A stretch of DNA of 64,000 nucleotides from Microbulbifer sp. MI-G (GCF_030440425.1 NZ_CP098023.1:3160501-3224500); one strand, 5' to 3'; positions 16,790-27,803 are shown, counted from the first letter of the stretch. Program-made: numbers and translations. The notes: generated from the letters alone by a model not told the origin.

Positions 16790-18916
16790 TCACACTTCGC
16801 CGCTGCCCTGTCCCGCTGTCTCGGCGGCGGCCGCCCGATCGGCGTTGGCTTCCTTGATGGACAGCTTGATACGCCCGCGCTGGTCAACGTCGAGCACCCT
16901 CACAAACACTTTCTGGCCTTCGCTCAGATAGTCGGTCACCGCATTCACACGCTCTTCGGCGATCTGTGAGATATGTACCAGGCCATCTTTGCCCGGCAGG
17001 AAATTAACGAATGCACCAAAATCCACGATACGCACCACGGTGCCCTCGTAGATCGCCCCGATCTCGGCTTCCGCGGTGATTTCCTCAATGCGGGTCACTG
17101 CGCTTTCCAGGCTCTCGCCATCCTCACCAAAGACCTTGATGGTGCCATCATCCCCAATATCAATGGAGGCGCCGGTCTCTTCGGTGATAGAGCGGATTGT
17201 CGCACCGCCCTTGCCGATCACATCGCGGATTTTGTCCGGATGGATCTTCAGGGTCGCATAGCGCGGCGCATTCTCGTTCACACTGGTGCGAGAGGAGTCA
17301 ATCACCCGGTTCATTTCCGCAAGGATGTGCAGGCGCGCCTGCAGGGCCTGCTCCAGGGCGGTTTCCATAATCTCTTCGGTGATCCCTTCGATCTTGATAT
17401 CCATCTGCAGTGCGGTCACACCAGAAGCGGTGCCGGCCACTTTGAAGTCCATATCACCCAGGTGATCCTCATCACCGAGAATGTCAGTCAGTACCGCATA
17501 GCCTTCATCTTCCTTCACCAGGCCCATGGCGATACCGGCCACCGGCGCCTTCAGGGGCACGCCGGCATCCATCAGTGCCAGGCTGGAACCACACACAGAG
17601 GCCATGGAACTGGAACCGTTGGATTCCGTAATCTCGGAAACCACGCGCACGGTGTAAGGGAAACTGTCCGGATCGGGGAGCACAGCGGCAATCCCGCGGC
17701 GGGCCAGGCGGCCGTGACCGATTTCGCGGCGACCGGTAGCACCTACACGCCCCGCTTCACCAACGGAGTAAGGGGGGAAATTGTAGTGCAACATAAAGTA
17801 GTCTTTGCGTTCACCTTCCAGGGCATCGATGATCTGGGCATCGCCGGTAGAGCCGAGAGTCGCCACTACCAGAGCCTGGGTTTCACCGCGAGTGAACAGG
17901 GCAGAGCCGTGGGATTTCGGCAGTACCCCCACTTCCACAGTAATCGGGCGCACGGTCTTGTTGTCGCGACCGTCGATGCGGGACTCGCCGCGCACCACGG
18001 AACCGCGCACCAGCTGCTTCTCCAGCTTGCCAAAGGCGCCTTTTACCTCATCTGCGCTTATTTCCTCGCTAGAGAGTGCTTCGACAGCTTCACTGCGCAG
18101 TTCAGCCAGACGGGCGCTGCGGGCCTGCTTGTCGATGATGCGGTAAGCTTCCGCAACCTTGCCGGCAAACTGGCTCTCCAGGGCGGCTTTCAGCTCGGTA
18201 TTTTCCACCGGTGGCTGCCAGCTCCACTGGGGCTTGCCGGCTTCCGCCTTAAGTTCTTCACAAACCCGGATAATGGCCTGCATTTCCTGGTGCGCATACA
18301 GCACAGCGCCCAGCATAATATCTTCCGGCAGCTCTTGTGCTTCGGACTCCACCATCAGCACAGCGTCCTTGGTACCCGCTACCACCATGTCCAGTTCGGA
18401 GGTTTTCAGGGCTCTGTAACCCGGATTCAACAAGTAACCATCCTGCTGGGTGTAGCCCACGCGCGCAGCGCCGATCGGGCCGGCAAAGGGAATACCGGAT
18501 ACCGACAGCGCTGCAGATGTACCGATCATACCGGCGATATCCGGGTCCATATCCTTCTCCGCGGACAGGACCGTGATCATCACCTGTACTTCATTCATAA
18601 AGCTCTTGGGGAATAGCGGGCGAATCGGGCGGTCGATCAAGCGCGAGGTCAGGGTTTCCTTTTCAGACGGGCGACCTTCCCGCTTGAAGAAGCCGCCGGG
18701 AATCTTGCCGGCCGCGTAGGCTTTTTCCTGGTAGTGCACGGACAACGGGAAAAAGCCCTGGTCAGGCTTAGCTTCTTTGGCACCGACAACGGTACACAAT
18801 ACAACGGTTTCACCCATGGTCACCAGGGCCGCACCGGTAGCCTGGCGCGCGATGCGACCGGTCTCGATGGTGACCTGATGCTCTCCGTACTGGAAGGTTT
18901 TGCTTACTGGATTCAC
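16790..18916 (-). CDS. pnp: polynucleotide phosphorylase
   Basis: PNPase (708 aa) is a phosphorolytic 3'-5' exoribonuclease and degradosome component. Order: RNase PH domain 1 (residues 1-about 230), linker helices, RNase PH domain 2 (about 310-550) with the active-site stretch [14 protein letters not shown] domain ([15 protein letters not shown]) and S1 domain ([26 protein letters not shown]). Length and organisation are normal. It is the last gene of the rimP-nusA-infB-rbfA-truB-rpsO-pnp block. A long hairpin-rich leader separates it from rpsO. Confidence 0.97.
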   Translation of the reverse strand: MNPVSKTFQYGEHQVTIETGRIARQATGAALVTMGETVVLCTVVGAKEAKPDQGFFPLSVHYQEKAYAAGKIPGGFFKREGRPSEKETLTSRLIDRPIRPLFPKSFMNEVQVMITVLSAEKDMDPDIAGMIGTSAALSVSGIPFAGPIGAARVGYTQQDGYLLNPGYRALKTSELDMVVAGTKDAVLMVESEAQELPEDIMLGAVLYAHQEMQAIIRVCEELKAEAGKPQWSWQPPVENTELKAALESQFAGKVAEAYRIIDKQARSARLAELRSEAVEALSSEEISADEVKGAFGKLEKQLVRGSVVRGESRIDGRDNKTVRPITVEVGVLPKSHGSALFTRGETQALVVATLGSTGDAQIIDALEGERKDYFMLHYNFPPYSVGEAGRVGATGRREIGHGRLARRGIAAVLPDPDSFPYTVRVVSEITESNGSSSMASVCGSSLALMDAGVPLKAPVAGIAMGLVKEDEGYAVLTDILGDEDHLGDMDFKVAGTASGVTALQMDIKIEGITEEIMETALEQALQARLHILAEMNRVIDSSRTSVNENAPRYATLKIHPDKIRDVIGKGGATIRSITEETGASIDIGDDGTIKVFGEDGESLESAVTRIEEITAEAEIGAIYEGTVVRIVDFGAFVNFLPGKDGLVHISQIAEERVNAVTDYLSEGQKVFVRVLDVDQRGRIKLSIKEANADRAAAAETAGQGSGEV

Positions 18917-18986
18917 TAGTTTTTCCTATTTCCTTACGGTTACTGGCCCATTCCAGTAACCCCTACAATGGTTGCCCGGGCGCAGG

Positions 18987-19128
18987 TTCCAAGCCCTTTG
19001 CCCAGGGTGGTACGGGGGCGTACCGCCACCGGCCGAGGTGGCCGGCACAGGTGCCGCACGACAGCTCGACAATGCCTGAGGGACTGTGCAGCGTCACTTC
19101 TGAAAAGTGACAAGGCGCCACTTTTCAG
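18987..19128 (-). promoter_or_regulatory. structured pnp leader (candidate RNase III/autoregulatory hairpins)
   Basis: The rpsO-pnp gap holds several inverted repeats. CTGAAAAGTG (19100-19109) and CACTTTTCAG (19119-19128) are a perfect 10-bp pair with a 9-base loop. Further on, GGTGGTAC/GTACCGCC near 19008-19029 forms a GC-rich hairpin. In E. coli the pnp leader hairpin is cleaved by RNase III and PNPase then represses its own mRNA; a similar role here is inferred from position. Confidence 0.5.
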
Positions 19129-19136
19129 CATGCATG

Positions 19137-19162
19137 AAAAAGAATGCCCGCCAGAGGCGGGC
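19137..19162 (-). terminator. intrinsic terminator after rpsO
   Basis: On the minus strand GCCCGCC-TCT-GGCGGGC is followed by ATTCTTTTT, 12 bp after the rpsO stop. It probably allows partial read-through into pnp, as in E. coli rpsO-pnp. Confidence 0.88.
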
Positions 19163-19173
19163 TTTCCAGGGTC

Positions 19174-19443
19174 TTAGCGACGCAGGCCGAGTTTGGCAAT
19201 CAGCTGTGCGTAACGGCTCAGATCCTTGCGCTTGAGGTAATCCAGCAGTTTGCGGCGCTGATTTACCATGCGGATCAGCCCCCGGCGGGAGTGGTGATCC
19301 TGCTTGTGCGCAGAGAAGTGACCCTGCAGTTTGTTGATATTGGCTGTCAGCAGGGCTACCTGGACTTCCGGGGAACCGGTATCGCCTTCGGATTGGCCGT
19401 GCTCTTTCAGGATGGCTGCTTTTTCAGTGGCAGTCAGTGCCAT
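19174..19443 (-). CDS. rpsO: 30S ribosomal protein S15
   Basis: S15 (89 aa) binds 16S rRNA helices 20-22 early in 30S assembly. The sequence is canonical: [46 protein letters not shown] and [12 protein letters not shown]. The ATG at 19443 is the standard start. It lies between truB and pnp, with its own terminator just downstream. Confidence 0.98.
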   Translation of the reverse strand: MALTATEKAAILKEHGQSEGDTGSPEVQVALLTANINKLQGHFSAHKQDHHSRRGLIRMVNQRRKLLDYLKRKDLSRYAQLIAKLGLRR

Positions 19444-19588
19444 AACGTGTGACCTCATCGTAATATGCTTTCAAAGATCCGGCTGGCCCGTGCATATTTA
19501 CAGACCAGCTAATCGCTATTGCGGGCGAGCCCGCCCGGACACCTTCACGCGCAGCGCCACCGGTTTTCACCGATACAGCGAGTGCCGC

Positions 19589-20530
19589 TCAAGTGCCCGT
19601 TACCAGACGCCGCGGGGCGACGCACCCGTCGTCGGTAATCTCTCCTACGCCCAGAAAATCGCCACTTTCCAGGAAGAGGCGCACCATATCACCTTCTGCA
19701 CCGACACGATAGACCTGTAAATCCATTACCGGCTGCCCCTGACGCACATAGTAGCCGGAGTCGTTCGGCAGGGTGAGTTTCGGCAGGGAAGAGGCGGGGG
19801 AATCCACCGGTAGCAGATGATAGTCCAGCACTTCTGCTTTGCCTTCGCCGCGCTCTTCGGCAAGCGCATCGAGCGTCACTGCACCAGCCTCGTCATAGGG
19901 GCCGGCCGCGCTGCGGTGCAGTGCCGCCACATAGGCGCCAACGCCCAGGGCCCGGCCCAGATCCTCGGCGATACTGCGAATATAGGTCCCCTTGGAACAG
20001 TGCACCACCACCTCGGCACGGGGCTGTTTGCCGGGCGTAAAACCCAGCAACTCAAATTCAAAAATCTTCACTTCACGCGCCTCCCGTTCCACCTCAATCC
20101 CCTGGCGCGCCAGCCTGTACAGCGGCTGGCCCTTGTGCTTGAGGGCAGAGAACATGGAGGGCACCTGCCGGATAAGACCGCGGAACCCCGCCATGGCCTT
20201 GAGCACATCCCGCTCAGTCAGGCCCGAGGCATCCCTGGTTTCCAGCACATCGCCATCGGCATCACCGCTGGTGGTGCTCATGCCGAAGCAGAAGGTGCTG
20301 CGATAGCGTTTGTCAGCATTGAGCAGGTACTGGGAAAACTTGGTGGCTTCGCCAAAACAGACCGGCAGTACACCGGTTGCCATTGGGTCCAGCGCACCGG
20401 TGTGCCCCGCGCGGTTGGCAAAGAAGAGTCGTTTGGCTTTTTGCAGGGCATGACTGGCGGTGATGCCGGCAGGCTTGTTCAATAACAGCACGCCGTGTAC
20501 CGGCCGGCCCCATTTCGGTCTGCGGCCCAT
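19589..20530 (-). CDS. truB: tRNA pseudouridine(55) synthase
   Basis: TruB (313 aa) makes pseudouridine 55 in the T loop of tRNAs and acts as a tRNA chaperone. Catalytic Asp lies in GHTGALDPMATG, with the upstream LLLNKPAGITAS block, KRY and the RSIAEDLG motif, then a C-terminal PUA-like extension. The ATG at 20530 begins 2 bp after the rbfA stop; a TTG at 20536 would overlap it. It is tightly coupled to rbfA. Confidence 0.96.
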   Translation of the reverse strand: MGRRPKWGRPVHGVLLLNKPAGITASHALQKAKRLFFANRAGHTGALDPMATGVLPVCFGEATKFSQYLLNADKRYRSTFCFGMSTTSGDADGDVLETRDASGLTERDVLKAMAGFRGLIRQVPSMFSALKHKGQPLYRLARQGIEVEREAREVKIFEFELLGFTPGKQPRAEVVVHCSKGTYIRSIAEDLGRALGVGAYVAALHRSAAGPYDEAGAVTLDALAEERGEGKAEVLDYHLLPVDSPASSLPKLTLPNDSGYYVRQGQPVMDLQVYRVGAEGDMVRLFLESGDFLGVGEITDDGCVAPRRLVTGT

Positions 20531-20532
20531 CG

Positions 20533-20931
20533 TCAATCTTCACCAGCGTCGCTATTGTCGTCGCGGTGTTTGCGATCGGCCAGCACCGCCTTATCAATTA
20601 ATGTGGAAAGTTCCTGTCCGCGCACAGAGGTTTCATCGTAGTGGAATTGCAGACGCGGAATTGCCCGCATCTGGATCGCGTGCGCCAGCAGTCTGCGCAG
20701 GAAACCTGCAGCCTTGTTCAACACCTTCATCGAGGTGTTGATCTGGCTGGGATCATCCTCGCCCACAAATGTGACAAAGACCTTGGCAACAGTCAGGTCG
20801 CGACTGACTGCAACGTCGTTGATATTGACCATACCCAGGCGCGGGTCGCGCACTTCCTGCTGAATCAGCTGGGCCAGCTCGCGGCGCATGGCATCGGCAA
20901 CGCGATCTGCACGGTGAAATTCTCTTGCCAT
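20533..20931 (-). CDS. rbfA: ribosome-binding factor A
   Basis: RbfA (132 aa) is a KH-fold cold-shock factor needed for late 30S maturation and 17S rRNA processing. It has typical blocks: REFHRADRVADAMRRELAQLIQ, VRDPRLGMVNINDVAVSRDL, AKVFVTF and HAIQMRAIPRLQFHYDE. It sits between infB and truB, with an intrinsic-terminator-like hairpin separating it from infB. Confidence 0.96.
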   Translation of the reverse strand: MAREFHRADRVADAMRRELAQLIQQEVRDPRLGMVNINDVAVSRDLTVAKVFVTFVGEDDPSQINTSMKVLNKAAGFLRRLLAHAIQMRAIPRLQFHYDETSVRGQELSTLIDKAVLADRKHRDDNSDAGED

Positions 20932-20966
20932 TTTGTACCTATAGGGGATGGTGGTTTAAAGACAGG

Positions 20967-20998
20967 AAAACCCGCCCGGCAGTGGCCCGGGCGGGTTT
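20967..20998 (-). terminator. internal terminator-like hairpin between infB and rbfA
   Basis: On the minus strand ACCCGCCCGGG-N6-CCGGGCGGGT is followed by a short T tract (TTTTCC). It lies 29 bp after the infB stop and 36 bp before rbfA, so full termination would silence rbfA-truB. Partial termination or mRNA stabilisation is more likely. Confidence 0.75.
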
Positions 20999-21026
20999 GC
21001 GATTCATCTCATCCGGGTGGCGAGTG

Positions 21027-23780
21027 TTACAGTTCGCGGGCGACCTTAATGATATCGTAAACTTCAATCTGGTCGCCGGACTTTACGTCGTTGTAGTCCT
21101 TCACCCCGATACCACACTCCATGCCATTGCGCACTTCCTGCACGTCGTCCTTGAAGCGGCGCAGGGACTCCAGTTCACCCTGGTAGATAACAATGTTATC
21201 CCGCAGTACGCGGATCGGTTTGTTGCGGTATACGGTACCCTCGGTGACCATACAGCCGGCAATGGCGCCGAACTTCGGCGAGCGGAACACATCGCGCACC
21301 TCGGCAATCCCCACGATCTCTTCGCGCACCTCGGGCTCCAGCATACCGGACAGGGCCTGCTTCACTTCGTCGAGCAGGTTGTAAATCACGCTGTAATAGC
21401 GAATCTCCACCCCTTCGGTCTCGGCCACTTTGCGCGCGGCAACATCCGCACGGGTATTGAAGCCCAGTACGATAGCGCCGGATGTCAGGGCCAGATTGAT
21501 ATCGTTCTCGGCGATACCCCCAACCCCACTGGACACTACATTGACAGACACTTCTTCGTTGCCGATATCCGCCAATGCGCCCAGAATCGCCTCGAGAGAG
21601 CCGCGCACATCGGTTTTGATCACGACCGGCAATACCTTCTTCTCACCGGCTTCCATATTCGCAAACATGTTTTCCAGCTTGGCGGCCTGCTGGCGCTGCA
21701 TACGCTCCCGGCGCTCTTTGTGCGCACGTTGTTCAGCCACTTCGCGGGCCTTGCGCTCATCCGCCACTACCAGGAATTCGTCTCCGGCATTCGGGGCTGA
21801 ATCCAGGCCCAGCAGTTCCACCGGGGTGGAGGGGCCCGCTTCCTTCACCTGCTTGCCGTGCTCATTGGTCATGGCGCGCACGCGCCCGTAGCTCTGGCCT
21901 GCCAAAATGATATCGCCGCGCTTCAGCTCGCCGTTTTGCACCAACAGGGTAGCAACCACGCCGCGGCCCTTTTCCAGGCGGGATTCCACCACAACACCGG
22001 TGGCCGGCACATTGATCCTGGCTTTCAACTCCAGAATCTCCGCTTGCAGGGAGACAGCCTCCAACAAGTCATCGATGCCCTGGCCCGTGTGCGCGGAGAC
22101 ATTGATAAACTGGGTATCGCCCCCCCAGTCTTCCGGGATCACATCCTTTGCAGCCAGTTCATTCTTTACGCGGTCCGGATCGGCCGCTTCCTTATCGCAC
22201 TTGTTGATCGCCACCACCAGCGGTACACCGGCAGCGCGGGCGTGATTCACCGCTTCCTCAGTCTGCGGCATGACACCGTCATCGGCGGCAACCACCAGGA
22301 TCACCACATCGGTAGCCTGGGCACCGCGGGCGCGCATGGCGGTAAAGGCGGCGTGTCCCGGGGTATCCAGAAAAGCGATCTCGCCCTGGCTGGTTTTCAC
22401 ACGGTAAGCGCCGATGTGCTGGGTGATCCCGCCGGCTTCACCGGAGGCCACTTTGGTTTTGCGAATGTAGTCGAGCAGGGAGGTTTTACCGTGGTCTACA
22501 TGCCCCATGACGGTAACCACTGGTGCTCGTGCAACCTCAGTGCCCTCCTGGGCCTGGGACTCTGCCACCAGGCGCTCTTCCAGTTCACTCTCGGAGCGCA
22601 TGACCACTGCATGCCCCATTTCCTCGGCAATCAGCTGCGCGGTTTCGCGATCCAGGCTCTGGTTGATGGTGGCCATTTCGCCCATTTTCATCAGGCGCTT
22701 GATCAACTCACCGGCCTTCACATTCATCTGTTTGGCCAGTTCACCAACGGTGATGGTTTCGCCCAGCTGCACTTCGTATACCTGCTTCGCCGTGGGCCTT
22801 TTAAAGCCGTGGGTGGGTTTAATGGTCAGGGTGGGTCGGGACAGGGAGCGCGTACTGCGCTTCTCCGCCTCATCCTCTTCAAACACTTCCAGCGCCTGCT
22901 CGTACAGAGCGGTCTTGCTGGATTTCTTCGGACCGGACTTGGAACGGCGACCGCGACGCTTGCGCGGTTGCTCCTCAGTGCGATCGTCATCGCTCGGCAC
23001 AGCCTCCAGCTTGCGGCGCAGGGATGGCTTCACCTCATCGGTTTTCGCGGATTTGGCCTTGGTGGCGGTCTCTGCTTTTTTCTGTGCGGTGCGCTGCCGC
23101 TCAGCCTCTACTTTCGCTTTTTTCTCATCGAGTTCCAGCTTTTCCTGCTTGGCCTGCTGCTTGCGGCGTTCCATCGCGGCGATACGCATGGCTTCGATAT
23201 CATCCACATAGCTGGAGCGAACCGGTGCTGGGGGCTCCGCTTGCTTCACCACACCTTGTGCAGTGTTGTCCTCTGTTGTGTCTTGCGAAATTTCCGCCTG
23301 CGCAGCGACCTGAGCTTCAGCTTCGGCTTTGGCTTCCGCCTCGGCTTTGCGTTGTGCTTCCTCCGCAAGGCGGGCAGCTTCCGCTTCCGCCTCGGCGCGC
23401 AGTCGCTCCTGCTCGATTGCCTGGGCTTCCTGCTCCGCTTTGGCAGCGCTGCTCTCGCCGGCTTCCGCGGCAAGATCGGCCTGGGGACGCTTCACATAGG
23501 TGCGCTTTTTGCGCACTTCCACATTCACAGTCTTGCGGCCGGTGCCGGAGCCAGTTTTCAGCGTCGTGGTGGTCTTGCGCTTCAGGGTGATCTTGCGCGG
23601 GCTGGCGCCCTGCTCCCCGTGACTGCTTTTCAGGAAGTTGAGCAGGACCTGCTTTTCCTCATCTGACACCACCGCGCTCGCAGAGGTGTGAGACAAACCC
23701 GCTTCCTTCATCTGCTTGAGCAGACGGTCTTCGGTGGCACCTACCGATTTGGCGAGTTCGCTAACTGTTACTTGGGCCAT
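21027..23780 (-). CDS. infB: translation initiation factor IF-2
   Basis: IF-2 (917 aa) is the GTPase that places initiator tRNA on the 30S subunit. It has the N-terminal IF2N domain ([24 protein letters not shown]), a long charged Ala/Glu/Lys-rich helical region (about 80-260), a second IF2N domain, and the G domain with [17 protein letters not shown] and NKCDKE, followed by domains II-IV ending in the fMet-binding [12 protein letters not shown]. It follows nusA and lies in the same operon as three initiator tRNA genes, its direct substrate. Confidence 0.97.
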   Translation of the reverse strand: MAQVTVSELAKSVGATEDRLLKQMKEAGLSHTSASAVVSDEEKQVLLNFLKSSHGEQGASPRKITLKRKTTTTLKTGSGTGRKTVNVEVRKKRTYVKRPQADLAAEAGESSAAKAEQEAQAIEQERLRAEAEAEAARLAEEAQRKAEAEAKAEAEAQVAAQAEISQDTTEDNTAQGVVKQAEPPAPVRSSYVDDIEAMRIAAMERRKQQAKQEKLELDEKKAKVEAERQRTAQKKAETATKAKSAKTDEVKPSLRRKLEAVPSDDDRTEEQPRKRRGRRSKSGPKKSSKTALYEQALEVFEEDEAEKRSTRSLSRPTLTIKPTHGFKRPTAKQVYEVQLGETITVGELAKQMNVKAGELIKRLMKMGEMATINQSLDRETAQLIAEEMGHAVVMRSESELEERLVAESQAQEGTEVARAPVVTVMGHVDHGKTSLLDYIRKTKVASGEAGGITQHIGAYRVKTSQGEIAFLDTPGHAAFTAMRARGAQATDVVILVVAADDGVMPQTEEAVNHARAAGVPLVVAINKCDKEAADPDRVKNELAAKDVIPEDWGGDTQFINVSAHTGQGIDDLLEAVSLQAEILELKARINVPATGVVVESRLEKGRGVVATLLVQNGELKRGDIILAGQSYGRVRAMTNEHGKQVKEAGPSTPVELLGLDSAPNAGDEFLVVADERKAREVAEQRAHKERRERMQRQQAAKLENMFANMEAGEKKVLPVVIKTDVRGSLEAILGALADIGNEEVSVNVVSSGVGGIAENDINLALTSGAIVLGFNTRADVAARKVAETEGVEIRYYSVIYNLLDEVKQALSGMLEPEVREEIVGIAEVRDVFRSPKFGAIAGCMVTEGTVYRNKPIRVLRDNIVIYQGELESLRRFKDDVQEVRNGMECGIGVKDYNDVKSGDQIEVYDIIKVAREL

Positions 23781-23843
23781 TCTCTCTCCTAAAAGTCACT
23801 TGGTCGGAGGGGGTACTTATTTGTCTGTCTTGTGCCTGTGCAC

Positions 23844-25346
23844 CTAGGTTTGCTCGCCGCTGTCATCGGCAAACCAGGGCTCACGCGCTTTCATAATCAG
23901 CGCCGCAGCGCGCTCCTGGTCGAGACCGTCGATATCGAGCAAGTCGTCCACCGCCTGTTCCGCCAGGTCTTCCATGGTGGCGATGCCGCGGCTCGCCAGT
24001 TGAAAGGCCAGGTGACGCTCCATACCTTCCATCGTGAGCAGGTCTTCCTGGGGTTCGGAAGCGTCCAGCTTCTCCTCGGAGGCCAGCGCCTGGGTCAACA
24101 GGGAGTCCTTGGCACGGGCGCGCAGCTCTTCGGCGATGTCTTCATCGAAGCCTTCGATCTCGAGCATCTCCTCGATAGGCACATAGGCCACCTCTTCGAG
24201 GGAAGTAAAACCCTCATCCACCAGTACCGTGGCCACATCTTCATCGATATCCAGGCGATCGATAAATACCTGCATGATGGAGCTGGATTCCGCTTCCTGC
24301 TTACTTTGCCACTCATCGGAACTCATGACATTGATCTGCCACTGGGTCAGCTCAGAGGCGAGGCGCACATTCTGGCCACTGCGGCCAATGGCCATGGCGA
24401 GGTTTTCCTCGGCCACCGCCACATCCATGGCGCTGGTGTCTTCGTCGACCACAATGGATTCAATCTCCGCCGGCGCCATGGCGTTGATGACAAACTGGGC
24501 CGGGTTCTCATCCCAAAGCACGATGTCCACCCGTTCACCGGACAGCTCATTGGATACCGCCTGTACACGTGCACCGCGCATACCCACACAGGCGCCCACC
24601 GGATCGATACGGCCATCGTTGGTGGTCACTGCGATCTTGGCGCGCAGGCCCGGATCGCGGGCTGCACCTTTGATCTCGATCACCTGTTCAGCAATTTCCG
24701 GCACTTCGATGCGAAACAGCTCGATAATCATCTCCGGGCAGGAGCGGCTCAGCATCAGCTGCGGGCCGCGGGCTTCCGGCTGGATTTCCAGCAAAATGGC
24801 ACGCACCCGGTCTCCCAAACGGAAGATCTCACGGCCGACCAGTTGGTCCCGCGGCAGGCGCGCCTCGGCGTTATTGCCGAGATCCACGGCAATAAAATCG
24901 CGCGTTACTTTCTTGACGGTGCCGCTCACCATTTCGCCAACGCGGTCGCGGTACTCATCCACAACCTTGGCGCGCTCGGCTTCGCGCACTTTCTGCACAA
25001 TCACCTGCTTGGCAGTCTGTGCGGCGATACGGCCGAACTCTACATTTTCCACCTGCTCGCGATAACAATCGCCGGCGCCCAGTTGCGGATCTTTCTCGTG
25101 GGCTTCTTCCAGGGTGAACTGGGTACCCAGTTCGGCCAGGGTATCGTCATCCACGACTTCCCAACTGCGGAACGTTTCGTAGTCGCCGGATCGGCGATCA
25201 ATGATCACCTCAATGGTTGAATCTTCGTCGTAGCGTTTCTTGGTGGCCGTTGCCAGTGCCGCTTCGATGGCCTGGAATATAATCTCCTGGTCAACGCCCT
25301 TCTCGTTGGATACCGCCTCGGCTACCAGCAAGATCTCTTTGTTCAT
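23844..25346 (-). CDS. nusA: transcription termination/antitermination factor NusA
   Basis: NusA (500 aa) binds RNA polymerase and modulates pausing, termination and antitermination. It has an N-terminal polymerase-binding domain ([18 protein letters not shown]), an S1 domain ([22 protein letters not shown]), tandem KH domains ([35 protein letters not shown]) and two acidic C-terminal repeats ([36 protein letters not shown]). The ATG at 25346 is the family start. NusA could feed back on the two terminators in front of rimP. Confidence 0.97.
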   Translation of the reverse strand: MNKEILLVAEAVSNEKGVDQEIIFQAIEAALATATKKRYDEDSTIEVIIDRRSGDYETFRSWEVVDDDTLAELGTQFTLEEAHEKDPQLGAGDCYREQVENVEFGRIAAQTAKQVIVQKVREAERAKVVDEYRDRVGEMVSGTVKKVTRDFIAVDLGNNAEARLPRDQLVGREIFRLGDRVRAILLEIQPEARGPQLMLSRSCPEMIIELFRIEVPEIAEQVIEIKGAARDPGLRAKIAVTTNDGRIDPVGACVGMRGARVQAVSNELSGERVDIVLWDENPAQFVINAMAPAEIESIVVDEDTSAMDVAVAEENLAMAIGRSGQNVRLASELTQWQINVMSSDEWQSKQEAESSSIMQVFIDRLDIDEDVATVLVDEGFTSLEEVAYVPIEEMLEIEGFDEDIAEELRARAKDSLLTQALASEEKLDASEPQEDLLTMEGMERHLAFQLASRGIATMEDLAEQAVDDLLDIDGLDQERAAALIMKAREPWFADDSGEQT

Positions 25347-25389
25347 GTAACTGTGCCTCAAAATCGCCTGAGTTCAGGCGCCTAACAGG

Positions 25390-25854
25390 TTACTTGGTAA
25401 ATTGGGGAATAATATTTGCCTTTTCGATACTGTCGATTGGCAGCAGATACTCATTTTCGCTGTCCACACGCAGCACCACTTCATCTCCCTCTATACCGGC
25501 CAGCAGACCGCGCCATTTGCGCTGGCCAGCCAGGGGCAGTCGCAGGCGGACCTCGATCTGGGCGCCGGCAAAACGCGCATACTGCTCCAGGGTATACAAG
25601 GGGCGGTCGAGCCCCGGCGAAGAGACCTCAAGCGTATACCGGCCGCTGATAGGGTCTTCCACATCCAGCACTGCACTGGCCTGGCGGCTTACTTTTTCGC
25701 AGTCTTCCACAGCAATGCCGTTTTCAGAGTCGATATAGATACGCAACAGTGCATTTCGTCCGTGGGTCTGGTATTCAATACCCCAAAGCTCACACCCCAG
25801 CGATGCCACCACCGGCGCCAGAAGGTCTTCCAGCAATTCACGCTTGCCCGCCAT
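25390..25854 (-). CDS. rimP: ribosome maturation factor RimP
   Basis: RimP (154 aa) helps 30S assembly around S19. Blocks: [55 protein letters not shown] and the C-terminal SH3-like [11 protein letters not shown]. The ATG at 25854 (MAGKREL) is the family start; its ribosome-binding site is weak. An intrinsic terminator ends only 16 bp before it, so expression requires read-through or a promoter hidden in the leader. nusA follows. Confidence 0.95.
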   Translation of the reverse strand: MAGKRELLEDLLAPVVASLGCELWGIEYQTHGRNALLRIYIDSENGIAVEDCEKVSRQASAVLDVEDPISGRYTLEVSSPGLDRPLYTLEQYARFAGAQIEVRLRLPLAGQRKWRGLLAGIEGDEVVLRVDSENEYLLPIDSIEKANIIPQFTK

Positions 25855-25870
25855 CCACGTCACCACATAC

Positions 25871-25893
25871 AAAAAATGGGCCTACGGCCCACT
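25871..25893 (-). terminator. terminator/attenuator immediately before rimP
   Basis: On the minus strand TGGGCC-GTA-GGCCCA is followed by TTTTTT, ending 16 bp upstream of the rimP start. Just above it a perfect CTGCAA-N6-TTGCAG stem lies at 25904-25921. The layout suggests transcription attenuation of the nusA operon. Confidence 0.82.
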
Positions 25894-25925
25894 TCGAAAA
25901 CCTCTGCAATTTTCTTTGCAGATAC

Positions 25926-25949
25926 GAAAAAGCCCCTGACGGGGCTTTG
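25926..25949 (-). terminator. terminator after the initiator tRNA cluster
   Basis: On the minus strand AAAGCCCC-GTCA-GGGGCTTT continues into TTTTCG, 39 bp downstream of the last tRNA. It would end most tRNA transcripts before rimP. Confidence 0.88.
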
Positions 25950-25988
25950 ACCGCACATTCGCGCAGTCAGTATACGCGAATGCAAATT

Positions 25989-26065
<77 letters not shown>

Positions 26066-26104
26066 ACAACGAATACGCATTGACAGCCTTTGTATCAGGC
26101 GAGA

Positions 26105-26181
<77 letters not shown>

Positions 26182-26222
26182 ACAATACATGCGCATTCAA
26201 AGCCATTGTATCAAGAAGAAAT

Positions 26223-26299
<77 letters not shown>

Positions 26300-26375
26300 A
26301 CAACTCCAGGAAACAAAGCCTGGCAATCTTGGTTTCCCTGCGGCGGGGCTGACCCAACCACTCAAGAGGCTGCGA

Positions 26376-26404
26376 ATTCTAGGGCTGCGGCCCAAGTGAG
26401 TCAA
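26376..26404 (-). promoter_or_regulatory. sigma-70 promoter of the tRNA-rimP-nusA operon
   Basis: TTGACT (26399-26404) and TAGAAT (26376-26381) are separated by exactly 17 bp on the minus strand. The bases after the -10 (TCGCAGCC) are GC-rich, a discriminator type associated with stringent control of tRNA promoters. Confidence 0.8.
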
Positions 26405-26636
26405 GCCGTAATTGGCATTTGTTTTTACTCTGGCCGGGAAGCCACTTTCCCTATTCCGCAGATCAGTATAGAAAAGGAAGAAATTCCCGCAAGGGGCCCT
26501 TCTCCACCGCTGGCTACCCGCACCGGGCCATCATCGCACCGGCTCGCGCAGGGCCGATCCCGCCGCTGCCGGCTACTGCCTTTTTAGCTTTCTGAAAATC
26601 TGCAGACCAGATACAGCCTTTCCGTCAACATCCTTT

Positions 26637-27803
26637 TTAGCGCGTCAGCTGATGCACAATAGCCCGGCGAATTGGCGGGAAGTGATTACTCACACGCAGT
26701 ACTGCCTTACGCAGCAATTTTGCGGGCAGGCGATCATTGGTAAACAGGTCCACCACCCGATTGGTTCCTGAGTAAATCGGGCGGGACTCCAAGCGGTGCT
26801 GGAATTGATAGCGAGACAGTGCGCGACCGAGCCGCGCGGGCTGGTACAGGCGCGCAACACCTTGCAACTGCCGCACCAGGGTATCCGCACCGGCAAGCCC
26901 GAGATTAAAGCCGTGCGCCGTCACCGGGTGCATACCCACGGCGGCGTCCCCCACCAGGGCAAAGCGCTCGGTATGGAACCGGTGTGCATACACGGCAACC
27001 AGTGGATAGCTGTAACGCTGGCCACAGGCTTCGATCCCGCCGAGCTGCGAAACACTCTCCGCCTGCACCCGGTCGGCAAACGCTGCATCACTCAACTGCA
27101 TAATCGTTTCAGCGCTACTGGCAGGCACAGTCACCACTGCCGAGGCGGTGTGACTCTCCGCCAAGGGCAGCAGCGCCAGGGTAGAGCCATAGCGAAAACA
27201 TTCCCGTGCGATACCATCGTGCGCCCGCTCAGTGCGCACCTGCCCCACAATCGCCACGCGACCAAAGTCGCGCATATCTGCACCGATACCGGCCATTCGC
27301 CGCACCTCGGAAAAACGGCTGTCCGCCGCCACCACCAGTGCCGCAGTAATACTTTCGCCCTCCCCACAACACACCACACGCTGGTCCGATTCCTGCCTGG
27401 TACCAGTTACCGTACAGCCGCTGTGGAGCTGGATATTGCTGTGCTCCCGCGCCACCTCACAGAGTACCCGGCGCAGGGTTGCATTAGAGACAATAAATCC
27501 AAGGGGCCCGCAACCGCGGGTCTCAAAATTCAAACTGGCCGGGGCGTATCCGTCCACAACCTGTGCGGATTGCAGTATGCCGATTTCATCGTCGCGCAGC
27601 CGCTGCCAGGCCCCCAGACTTTCCAATATCCGCACAGACTTATGGGTGAGTGCAATCTCTCTCCCGTCATCACCGGGACTGAGCACATACTGCTCGCTCT
27701 GGCGCTCCAGCAATACTACCCGGCAATTCCGCCTGGCCAGCGCCACCGCCAACGCCAGCCCCGCGGGTCCGGCCCCAACAATTGCCACATCTGCTTGCAA
27801 CAT
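26637..27803 (-). CDS. UbiM-like FAD-dependent ubiquinone-ring hydroxylase
   Basis: This is a 388-aa class A flavoprotein monooxygenase of the UbiH/UbiF/UbiM group. It has the FAD-binding GAGPAGLALAVAL, DG near the ribose site (VDGYAPASLNF) and the second FAD motif GDAAVGMHPVTAHGFNLGL. The DGREIALTH stretch near residue 45 resembles the UbiM branch, described from memory as a C5/C6 hydroxylase of ubiquinone synthesis. The ATG at 27803 (MLQADVAIVG) is clear. It stands alone, without ubi neighbours. Assignment to UbiM rather than another branch is tentative. Confidence 0.8.
   Translation of the reverse strand: MLQADVAIVGAGPAGLALAVALARRNCRVVLLERQSEQYVLSPGDDGREIALTHKSVRILESLGAWQRLRDDEIGILQSAQVVDGYAPASLNFETRGCGPLGFIVSNATLRRVLCEVAREHSNIQLHSGCTVTGTRQESDQRVVCCGEGESITAALVVAADSRFSEVRRMAGIGADMRDFGRVAIVGQVRTERAHDGIARECFRYGSTLALLPLAESHTASAVVTVPASSAETIMQLSDAAFADRVQAESVSQLGGIEACGQRYSYPLVAVYAHRFHTERFALVGDAAVGMHPVTAHGFNLGLAGADTLVRQLQGVARLYQPARLGRALSRYQFQHRLESRPIYSGTNRVVDLFTNDRLPAKLLRKAVLRVSNHFPPIRRAIVHQLTR

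Noticed and set aside
16973..18616. 547-codon plus-strand frame
   Set aside because: Antisense of pnp; His- and Gly-rich pattern typical of a GC-rich shadow frame.
21858..23666. 602-codon plus-strand frame
   Set aside because: Antisense of infB; the low-complexity repeats mirror the IF-2 charged region.
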